Positions 33,335 through 40,219 of a DNA stretch of 44,272 nucleotides are shown in pieces (position 1 is the first letter of the stretch; each line of letters begins with the position of its first letter). The translations under genes were made by a program, and so were the position numbers. Origin of the DNA: Terriglobia bacterium (lineage in GTDB: Bacteria > Acidobacteriota > Terriglobia > UBA7540); NCBI GenBank assembly GCA_030040995.1, contig JASHOS010000117.1, positions 1 through 44,272 of the forward strand, written 5' to 3'. The notes below the pieces were generated by a model. That model was not told where the DNA came from. It did not search any database and was given only the letters and a program-made list of their open reading frames with translations.

Positions 33335-35092
33335 ATGGCTGAGGCTTTATCCAAATTCTTCGATCATCCTCTTCTGCGTAGATACATCCGCCTGGTGCAT
33401 GAAGATCTTTCCGAGACCTACTCGCGCGACATTCAAAAGTGGCTGATTGTCTCGCCCATCATTGGTGTCGCGACGGGTCTTCTCATCACGCTCCTGGTCA
33501 AGATTATCTTGATCTGGATTTGGGGCCGGCTGCTCCCCTACTACTTGCGCCATCACGCGGCGATTATTCCCGGCCTGCTTGTAGGTTTTCTGATTACCGG
33601 GTTCGTCATGCAGCGATTCGCCCACGATCCGGATGAGCACTCAACCGAAGAAATCATCCGCTCTTATCACGAGCATCAGGGCGATATCGATATGCGGGCG
33701 TTCATACCGAAACTGTTTGCGGCGGTCGCGACAGTCGGCTTGGGAGGAAGCGCCGCTCTGGAAGGACCCAGCATTTATGGCGGCGGTGGCCTGGGATCGT
33801 GGCTTTGGGCCAAGCTGCGGCGCTTCCGCCTGGAGCCGCGGGATCGCCGGATTATGCTCATCAGCGGTGCGGCAGCAGGCATGGCTGCGGTGTTCCGGGC
33901 GCCGCTCACCGGAATCGTCTTCGCGCTCGAGATGCCCTACAAGGACGATCTGGCGCATGAGGCGCTATTGCCTTCGCTCATTTCCTCCGTCATCTCTTAC
34001 GCAACGCTCGCGGCATTTGTCGGAGCCAAGCCGCTTTTCGACTTTGAAGGAGCCAGTCAGTTCTCGGGAAGGGATTTGCTATGGTCTGCGTTGCTGGGGC
34101 TCCTCTGCGGCCTGGTGGTGATGGCATTTGACATTACGTTCCGGCGCGCGCGCACGTTTATGGTGAAAGCGTCCATGCCCCACTGGAGCAAACTGGCCAT
34201 CGGAGGGTTTCTCACCGGACTATGCGGGCTGGTCTTCGTTTCGATTTTCCACGGCGGACTCATTCCCATCGGCCCCAACTACGAAGCCGTCCCGGAAATC
34301 CTGCTTTCCCACCACAGCTCGGCCGAGCTTGTCGCGTTTGGATTTTTCAAGCTGGCGGCGACCATCTGCTCGCTCGGAGTGGGCGGCGTCAGCGCCATGT
34401 TCGTTCCGCTTTTTCTGACCGGTGGAAGCTTCGGCGCGGCGTTCGCGCAGTCGGTCGTCCACACCTCGTCGTTTGATCTGTTTGCGGCGGTCGGCATGGC
34501 CGCCTTCATTGCCGGCGGCTACAAAACGCCGCTCACCGCTGTTGTTTTCGTCGCCGAAACGACCGGCGGCCACGCCTACATTATCCCCACGCTCATCGGA
34601 GCAGCGGTAGCCTATGCCGTCTCGGGCGAAGCTTCAGTTTCCGGCGACCAGCGGCTCCATGAAGCCGTGAAGATTCAGGAATTGTGGAAAGTTCAGGTGC
34701 ACGAGGTGATGCAGAGGCGGGTCATCTCCGTCGAAGCGTCCTCGAGTTTGAAAGAGTTTTTGGATAGCGTCACGATGCATCACCGCCATGCCTCCTTTCC
34801 GGTATACGACGATCACAAGCTGGTGGGCGCCATCTCGCTGTGGTCCCTTGGCAAGGTGCCTCCGGCAAAATGGCCGCGAACGCCAGTGCGCGACCTGATG
34901 GAGCATCACGTGATCAAAGTGCGTCCGGAGTGCGACCTTGCGGAGGCCCTTCGCCTGCTCATGAGCCAGCGCAGCCGCCACATGATCCTGGTGACATCGG
35001 AAGACGGCAAGCTGGAAGGAATCCTGACCAAATCCGATATCCTTAACGCCCTCGGTCCCCGCAGCAACGGCCCCTCTGCCAACCCTCGCTAA
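33335..35092 (+). CDS. ClC-family chloride channel/antiporter with C-terminal CBS pair
   Basis: 585 aa. The membrane part (~25-440) has many helices with the ClC filter-region motifs: GLGGSAALEGPSIYGGGGLG (family G-x-E-G-P, with the gating Glu in LEGP) and GVGGVSAMFVPLFLTGGSFGAAFA. The cytoplasmic part carries two CBS domains (~455-515, VMQRRVISVEASSSLKEFLDSV...FPVYDDHKLVGAISL; ~520-575, LMEHHVIKVRPECDLAEALRLLMSQ...GILTKSDILNAL), which usually bind adenine nucleotides and gate transport. It moves Cl- (or another anion such as F- or nitrate) across the inner membrane. AGGCGG lies just before ATG 33335. Confidence 0.94.
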   Translation: MAEALSKFFDHPLLRRYIRLVHEDLSETYSRDIQKWLIVSPIIGVATGLLITLLVKIILIWIWGRLLPYYLRHHAAIIPGLLVGFLITGFVMQRFAHDPDEHSTEEIIRSYHEHQGDIDMRAFIPKLFAAVATVGLGGSAALEGPSIYGGGGLGSWLWAKLRRFRLEPRDRRIMLISGAAAGMAAVFRAPLTGIVFALEMPYKDDLAHEALLPSLISSVISYATLAAFVGAKPLFDFEGASQFSGRDLLWSALLGLLCGLVVMAFDITFRRARTFMVKASMPHWSKLAIGGFLTGLCGLVFVSIFHGGLIPIGPNYEAVPEILLSHHSSAELVAFGFFKLAATICSLGVGGVSAMFVPLFLTGGSFGAAFAQSVVHTSSFDLFAAVGMAAFIAGGYKTPLTAVVFVAETTGGHAYIIPTLIGAAVAYAVSGEASVSGDQRLHEAVKIQELWKVQVHEVMQRRVISVEASSSLKEFLDSVTMHHRHASFPVYDDHKLVGAISLWSLGKVPPAKWPRTPVRDLMEHHVIKVRPECDLAEALRLLMSQRSRHMILVTSEDGKLEGILTKSDILNALGPRSNGPSANPR

Positions 35093-35138
35093 CGCGATCT
35101 GATTACGTCCACATCTTTTGCTGGCCGTACCCGTCCGC

Positions 35139-35260
35139 GGTATCCACCCTGGAGGTGAGCAGCGTAGGGGTAGGGCTTGCCCCTCATTGATTTTCACGGC
35201 GGCAATCAAGGGGACGGCAAGCCGTTCCCCTAATGGCCCTCGCTTATCGGCGGATTAGGG
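35139..35260. repeat. composite intergenic repeat, copy 2
   Basis: Shares TGGAGGTGAGCAGC, the GGGGACGGCAAGCCGTTCCCCTA palindrome type and TTATCGGCGGATTAGGG, in the same order, with 8138-8268. It lies in the 252-bp gap between the ClC and OxyR-like genes; the palindrome is a candidate terminator for ClC. Confidence 0.65.
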
Positions 35261-35344
35261 TCCGCCGTCCCCGGGTTGTTACCCGGGCTTGCGCCTATCC
35301 ATAGACAGAATGTAGAATTGCGATCTTGTCCATAGGCCGCAGTT

Positions 35345-36241
35345 ATGGAACTCCACCAGCTTCGATATTTTCGCGCTGTCGCCCGGTTAGGCTCTTTCAC
35401 CAAGGCGGCCCGCCGCGAGGGGATCGCCCAGCCTTCCCTGAGCCAGCAGATCCTCAAGCTCGAAGACGAACTGGGTGGGAGGCTTTTTGACCGGCTCGGC
35501 CGCCAGATACGCCTCACGGCGCTCGGCGAAAAATTCCAGGAACACGCCACGCGCGTGCTTGACGAGTTGGAAGGGGCGCGCCAGGAAATTGAGGAGCTGC
35601 GAGCCCTGCGCCAGGGAAGCGTTTCGTTAGGAGTCATCCCGACCATCGCTCCTTACCTCATGCCGCAAATCGTGCGGGAATTCAGCTCCGCGTGTCCCCA
35701 CGTGCAACTCAAAGTGACCGAAGGTCTCACCCACTCCTTGCTCGGCCAGCTTGCGGAGGGCGAGCTCGACTCCGCTCTGCTGAGCCTGCCCACGACGGAG
35801 CCTGATGCGATCGCGGAGCCTGTTATTGAGGACCGGATGCTGCTTGCGGTGCCAGCCGGTCATCGGATGTGGCGGCAAAGACGGAGGCGGATATCCTTTC
35901 GCGATGTTGCTGACGAGCCCTTTCTGCTGCTCAAAGAAGGCCATTGCTTCCGGAATGATTTCTTGAATCTGTGCAGGGATTCGCGCGTGAATCCTCACGT
36001 CGTCTTTGAGGGGGGCCAGTTCGAAACGCTGGTCGCCATGGTTGCCGCTGGCTTTGGCATTACGGTTCTGCCGGCGATGGGCCGTGCGCGCTTCGAGGTT
36101 GCTCGGGTGGGCCTGCTCGATTTCGCTCCCCCGGAACCACACCGGACTATCGGCGTGGTCCGCTGGAAAGGAAAATACGTCACTCCAGCAGCCCGCGCGC
36201 TCAGCGAAGCCATCCGGCGAGCCGCCACCCTTCCCGATTAG
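35345..36241 (+). CDS. LysR-family regulator, OxyR-like with both redox cysteines
   Basis: 298 aa. N-terminal LysR winged helix (MELHQLRYFRAVARLGSFTKAARREGIAQPSLSQQILKLEDELGGRLFDR), coiled linker, then the periplasmic-binding-like effector domain. The segment LLLKEGHCFRNDFLNLC carries Cys 201 and Cys 210, 9 residues apart, corresponding to Cys 199 and Cys 208 of E. coli OxyR inside the same GHC...C motif, so peroxide or disulfide sensing is likely. It lies 26 bp before the small Cys/His protein and the tandem TonB receptors on the same strand, so it may control them. No catalase or peroxiredoxin gene is beside it. Confidence 0.9.
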   Translation: MELHQLRYFRAVARLGSFTKAARREGIAQPSLSQQILKLEDELGGRLFDRLGRQIRLTALGEKFQEHATRVLDELEGARQEIEELRALRQGSVSLGVIPTIAPYLMPQIVREFSSACPHVQLKVTEGLTHSLLGQLAEGELDSALLSLPTTEPDAIAEPVIEDRMLLAVPAGHRMWRQRRRRISFRDVADEPFLLLKEGHCFRNDFLNLCRDSRVNPHVVFEGGQFETLVAMVAAGFGITVLPAMGRARFEVARVGLLDFAPPEPHRTIGVVRWKGKYVTPAARALSEAIRRAATLPD

Positions 36242-36267
36242 GCGATTTCGACCCACTGACCTCTTCT

Positions 36268-36717
36268 ATGCAACGATTCACGCCTCACAGGCATCAAAGG
36301 TTACTCATTGGTTCGGTGAGGAACTTCGCCACAATCCGGCGAGTGAAAGCCGCACAAAGCGGCGCGTCCCGCGTTCCGCGTGCCGCCGTCCGTAGCCTAT
36401 TGGTGGGTCTGGCGCTCCTGGCGCAGCTTCAATTCACATGGCTGGCGGCCTATCACTTCCATCCCGATTTCTGGTGCGAGGGTCCTTCGTCAACTCAAAC
36501 CATCCGCGCGGCGCAACATCGAGGAGCGCCTGCAGATGACTCGCGTTCCTGTCCGCTCTGTCAACTCCTGCGCCAGAACCGTTCCACCTTGTCTGCAACC
36601 GGAGTCCGATCCTTCAATAGTGTCGTGGCCGTGCGGATCGTTGTGGTACTTGCGGCCAGACCCCCGGCACCCTTCCGTATTCGCCGTGCCGGACGCGATC
36701 CTCCCTTCTCCTTATAG
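36268..36717 (+). CDS. small membrane or exported protein with CPLCxLLR motif (DUF2946-like)
   Basis: 149 aa. After a long basic leader comes a hydrophobic helix (VRSLLVGLALLAQLQFTWLAA, ~42-62), then HFHPDFWCEG, a hydrophilic segment, and CPLCQLLRQ (~95-103), followed by a second hydrophobic stretch (VVAVRIVVVLAA) and a basic tail. The CPxC-x3-R signature and the His residues resemble the DUF2946 proteins found beside metal-linked TonB receptors in proteobacteria; I cannot confirm homology. The start is uncertain because no ribosome site precedes ATG 36268. A shadow frame (36380-36760) overlaps it. A short copy of the CPLC region survives at 39768-39800. Confidence 0.6.
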   Translation: MQRFTPHRHQRLLIGSVRNFATIRRVKAAQSGASRVPRAAVRSLLVGLALLAQLQFTWLAAYHFHPDFWCEGPSSTQTIRAAQHRGAPADDSRSCPLCQLLRQNRSTLSATGVRSFNSVVAVRIVVVLAARPPAPFRIRRAGRDPPFSL

Positions 36718-36889
36718 CCAACCCAAACTCCTGGCGAACGGGCTTAGCTTCGCGGCGTGAGCTTGTAATTTTCGGGTCCGCGATGCCCAAGCTGACAGCG
36801 CCATCTTATCTTCCACACTGTCCAGACCACGGTTAGAACTCTACAACCGTGTCGCCGCTGACAGCGGCGTAGAGATAAGGAGATTCCAC

Positions 36890-39736
36890 ATGAGTTCAAA
36901 TTCAAAGGGAGTACCCTCACTCGCAGGCAGGCGTGCATTACTCTTGGTCCTGATCGCATACGCCGGCGTAGCCGTTTTTCCTCTCGTGGTTGCGGGGCAG
37001 AACTTCGGCAGCGCCGGGTCGGTTACCGGTACGGTCACTGACCCGTCAGGCGCCGTGATTCGTGGCGCCACGGTAACCATTTACAACCCCGTCAGCGGCC
37101 TTCAACGCGCGGAGTCAAGCGACAGCTCGGGCCGCTTCGGCTTTCCCAACGTGCCTTTTAGTTCGTATCACGTGACGGTTATCGCGAAGGGATTCGCAAC
37201 CCACGTGGAGGATGTTAACGTCCGCTCAACGGTTCCCATTAGCCTGACCATCAAGATGGAGCTGCCAAGCGCGGTCACCACGGTGACGGTCACGGGCGAG
37301 CCGCATGACCTGCTGAGTACGAATCCGACTATGGAGACGAATATCAACCGGCAGCTCTTCAATCAGCTTCCTCTTGAAAGCCAGTCGTCTTCGCTCAGCT
37401 CCCTGGTGACGCTGGCATCGCCCGGAGTGGCCGCCGACTCGAACGGACTCTTCCATGGAATCGGCGATCACGCCTCGAACTCGTTCTCTCTCGACGGCCA
37501 GCCGATCACCGACCAGCAAAGCAAAGTTTTCTCGAACCAGATTCCGGTCGCCTCGGTGCAATCGATGCAGGTGATCGAGGGCGCGCCTCCGGCGGAGTAT
37601 GGAGACAAGACCAGCCTGGTAATCTTAGTGACCACTCGCTCCGGCCAGGGCGACACCACGCCGCACGGCGACGTGTCGGCCTCTTACGGCACATTTGGAA
37701 CCACGAACGACGGATTCGACCTCGCTTACGGCGGACAGAAGTGGGGTAACTTCATTGCCGTCAACGGGCTCGACACCAGCCGCTTTCTCGACGGCCCGGA
37801 ATTCGACGTGATGCACGATAAAGGCAACGAGGAGAATGCGTTCGACCGCGTCGACTATAGCTTCTCCCAGAAGGACTCGCTGAACCTGAACCTGGAATTT
37901 ACGCGGTCCTGGTTCCAGACGCCCAATTCGTACGACGCGCAAGATGCGACAGCATGGAATGGGGTCGTCGTGGACAACGGCGGCCTCGGTCCGAACGGCC
38001 TGCCAGTTGGCCCTACGGATCAGCGCTCACAGATCAGGACCTTTGATATCGCTCCCACGTGGACCCACTTGTTGGGCCCCCACGCGGTCGCCACTCTCGG
38101 TGTGTGGATGCGGCATGACGAATACCAATATTTCCCGAGTGACAACCCTTTCTCGGACCTGATACCGGATCTGCAGGAGGAGAGCATTGGCCAGTATAGG
38201 ACGCTCGGCAATGCCGGCGTTCGCGGAGACTATGCTTACGTCAACGGGATCAATAACGTGAAGGTGGGCGTTAATTACATGCAGACGTTCCTGACGGAAA
38301 ATGACACCTTTGGAATCGTCAACCCGGATACCAACGCTGTTTGTTTGAATTCTAACGGAACCCCTTATACCAATCCGGGGCTCACCAATCCGGCGGACTG
38401 CGTTGGCTCGCTCACGCCGAATCCAAGCTTTATTCCACTCCTCGGCTGTTACGACCTGACGCGAACGGCGCCGCTGCCAGCTTCCGATGGCTGCTCCACT
38501 GCAACCAGCGGGCTTTACGACTTCTTTGGCCGTACCGACATTAAGGAACTGGCCCTTTACGCTCAGGATTCCATCACCAGAGGCCCCTGGGACTTAAGCC
38601 TCGGGGTACGCCAGGATTTTTACAACGGCATCACTATTGGCGCCCAGACGGAACCTCGCGTCGGCATCGCTTATGACATAAAGCCCACCAATACTGTCTT
38701 GCGGGTCTCATATGCCCGAACTTACCAGACGCCGTTTAACGAAAATCTGATCCTCTCGAGCGAGGGATGCGATTATCCCGTGATCCGCGACCTCATGGCG
38801 ACGACCGTCGCCCCGTGCGTATCGGAAGCGCCGCTAAAGCCCGGCCCGCGCAATGGATTCAATGCCGGCCTCGACCAAGCGTTTGGGCGGCATTTTGCCC
38901 TTAGCGGCCAGTACACCTGGGAGTACACGCAAGACGCCTTTGACTTCAGCGTGCTGGGCGATTCGCCCATCACTTTTCCCATCGAATGGGACAAATCGAA
39001 AATCTCCGGATTTACCCTCAAGGGCACGGTTCCCACCTACCACGGCCTGACGGCTTTCGTGGTGATGTCCAGCGTTGCGGCGCGTTTTTGGGAGCCGCAA
39101 CTCGCCGGGATTGGCTCCGCCCCGGCCTGCGCGCCACCCACGGGATGCGAGGTGTTTCGCATCGATCATGACGAGCGCTTTAACGAGACATTTCACCTCC
39201 AATACCAGCCTTGGAAGACCGGGCCATGGCTCGGGTTCAACTGGAGATATGACAGCGGGTTGGTGGCCGGCTCAACCCCGTGCTACAACCCCGATACGGC
39301 AACATGCGCAGGCACGTCGACGACGCTCGATGGCCAGCCGGCAATATTGATGCTCAATACAGCCACGGGTTTGCCTCTGACTCCCGATCAGGAGTCTCAG
39401 GCCGGGCTCACGTGCAACGGCGTGGCAGCAACACCGACCCATGGTCTGCCCAGCCCGTGCCTTGCGTCAGAGTTCGGGTCAAGCCTCCTCAGCATACCGG
39501 CGCCAGGAATGGAAAACGACGACCACGATCCGCAGCGAGTGGCGCCACGCAACTTGTTTGATATGGCCATCGGCGACGACAACCTTTTTCACACCGAGAA
39601 GCGTCGATGGAGCCTGCGCCTCGACGTGATTAATCTAACGGATAAAGTCGCACTCTATAACTGGCCTTCCACGTTCAGCGGCACGCACTACGTGACGCCG
39701 CGTACCGTGTCGGCCACGCTCGGCTTCCACTTCTGA
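36890..39736 (+). CDS. TonB-dependent receptor, Oar-like, tandem copy 1
   Basis: 948-aa outer-membrane receptor: signal segment (ALLLVLIAYAGVAVFPLVVAGQ, ~15-37), CarboxypepD_reg domain (GSVTGTVTDPSGAVIRGATVTIYN, ~42-125), plug (~140-270, LPLESQSSSLSSLVTLASPGVAADSNGLFHG and EYGDKTSLVILVTTRSGQG) and barrel ending GFHF with the terminal Phe needed for BAM insertion. AAGGAG at 36877-36882 sits 7 nt before ATG. It is clearly paralogous over its whole length to the receptor at 40220; the two differ mainly in a mid-barrel segment (~465-540) that here has more Cys and is longer. It follows the OxyR-like and Cys/His genes. The ligand is unknown. Confidence 0.94.
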   Translation: MSSNSKGVPSLAGRRALLLVLIAYAGVAVFPLVVAGQNFGSAGSVTGTVTDPSGAVIRGATVTIYNPVSGLQRAESSDSSGRFGFPNVPFSSYHVTVIAKGFATHVEDVNVRSTVPISLTIKMELPSAVTTVTVTGEPHDLLSTNPTMETNINRQLFNQLPLESQSSSLSSLVTLASPGVAADSNGLFHGIGDHASNSFSLDGQPITDQQSKVFSNQIPVASVQSMQVIEGAPPAEYGDKTSLVILVTTRSGQGDTTPHGDVSASYGTFGTTNDGFDLAYGGQKWGNFIAVNGLDTSRFLDGPEFDVMHDKGNEENAFDRVDYSFSQKDSLNLNLEFTRSWFQTPNSYDAQDATAWNGVVVDNGGLGPNGLPVGPTDQRSQIRTFDIAPTWTHLLGPHAVATLGVWMRHDEYQYFPSDNPFSDLIPDLQEESIGQYRTLGNAGVRGDYAYVNGINNVKVGVNYMQTFLTENDTFGIVNPDTNAVCLNSNGTPYTNPGLTNPADCVGSLTPNPSFIPLLGCYDLTRTAPLPASDGCSTATSGLYDFFGRTDIKELALYAQDSITRGPWDLSLGVRQDFYNGITIGAQTEPRVGIAYDIKPTNTVLRVSYARTYQTPFNENLILSSEGCDYPVIRDLMATTVAPCVSEAPLKPGPRNGFNAGLDQAFGRHFALSGQYTWEYTQDAFDFSVLGDSPITFPIEWDKSKISGFTLKGTVPTYHGLTAFVVMSSVAARFWEPQLAGIGSAPACAPPTGCEVFRIDHDERFNETFHLQYQPWKTGPWLGFNWRYDSGLVAGSTPCYNPDTATCAGTSTTLDGQPAILMLNTATGLPLTPDQESQAGLTCNGVAATPTHGLPSPCLASEFGSSLLSIPAPGMENDDHDPQRVAPRNLFDMAIGDDNLFHTEKRRWSLRLDVINLTDKVALYNWPSTFSGTHYVTPRTVSATLGFHF

Positions 39737-39767
39737 TCAGACGATCGAGTCGTGACGTAACTTAAGC

Positions 39768-39800
39768 TGCCCGCGCTGTCAACTTCTGCGTCAGAACCGT
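39768..39800 (+). pseudogene. remnant of the CPLCxLLR (DUF2946-like) gene
   Basis: In frame this reads C-P-R-C-Q-L-L-R-Q-N-R, against C-P-L-C-Q-L-L-R-Q-N-R in the gene at 36268 (around 36552-36584): 29 of 33 bases agree. An in-frame TGA stands 13 bp upstream and no start is present. It lies between the tandem receptors where a duplicated copy of the small gene would be expected. Confidence 0.55.
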
Positions 39801-39809
39801 CCACGGTCA

Positions 39810-40056
39810 CGTCAAAGTCCGGATAGGGACGGTTGTAGCGCAGCGCGGCCTTTGGCCGCAACCAAAGCCAGAGGGAAATCTTGCCCTCGCCCCCTTGGGG
39901 GAGAGGGCGGTGCGCAGCGCCGGGTGAGGGGGTCGCCAAAAAGCTTGCTAAAAAAACAGGATTTTACGGTATTGCAATGCAGCGTTCGCCCTGTAACGCT
40001 GCGGCTTTTTCTTGCAAATGACAAGCCGCAGGGCTAAAAAGCGAGCCCTGCGCTAC
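39810..40056. repeat. dispersed spacer repeat (GTCAAAGTCCGGATAGG...CGCTAC), long copy
   Basis: Starts CGTCAAAGTCCGGATAGG and GGTTGTAGCGC, ends GCGAGCCCTGCGCTAC. It matches 43775-43882, but with an extra ~140 bp in the middle (about 39842-39980) holding TTTGGCCGCAACC and the CCTCGCCCC/GGTGAGGG word. The shared right part includes GTAACGCTGC(G/A)GC, CAAATGACAAGC and a complementary GC(C/T)GCAG, forming a long stem. Together with the pseudogene, it fills most of the 483-bp gap between the receptors. Confidence 0.65.
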
Positions 40057-40075
40057 AAAATGGCTAACTATGAGT

Positions 40076-40202
40076 TATACACAACGACATAAGTCCGCGA
40101 CGGCTATTTTGTTGTGGCGCCGCTCTATGAGCGGCGAAATTCGCCGGTCGCAGACCGGCTCTACGGCGATCGAGCGTCGCGGACTTAATGTCGCTCAGTA
40201 TA
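40076..40202. repeat. 126-bp inverted-repeat-ended element, copy 2 (core in orientation B)
   Basis: Terminal arms 40076-40102 and 40175-40202. The left arm is identical to that of copy 1 (27 of 27) and the right arm differs at three positions, both in the same direction as at 260-385. The 72-bp core (40103-40174), however, matches copy 1 only after reverse complementing (67 of 72). The REPIN inside runs from GTGG (40114) to CTAC (40161-40164). The right arm ends 17 bp before the TonB receptor ATG at 40220 and contributes to a TATAAT. Confidence 0.8.
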
Positions 40203-40204
40203 AT
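40199..40204 (+). promoter_or_regulatory. TATAAT formed at the right end of the repeat element
   Basis: TATAAT at 40199-40204 joins the element's terminal GTATA to flanking AT. Transcription starting near 40211 would give a leader under 10 nt before ATG 40220. In copy 1 the same end reads TATAGG and would be a poorer -10. No -35 is identified. Confidence 0.3.
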
Positions 40205-40219
40205 ATAGAGAGATTGGAG

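Noticed and set aside
36380-36760. 126-aa plus-strand frame overlapping the small Cys/His protein gene
   Set aside because: The other frame has a hydrophobic helix and a CPLCxLLR motif that recurs at 39768; this frame has neither.
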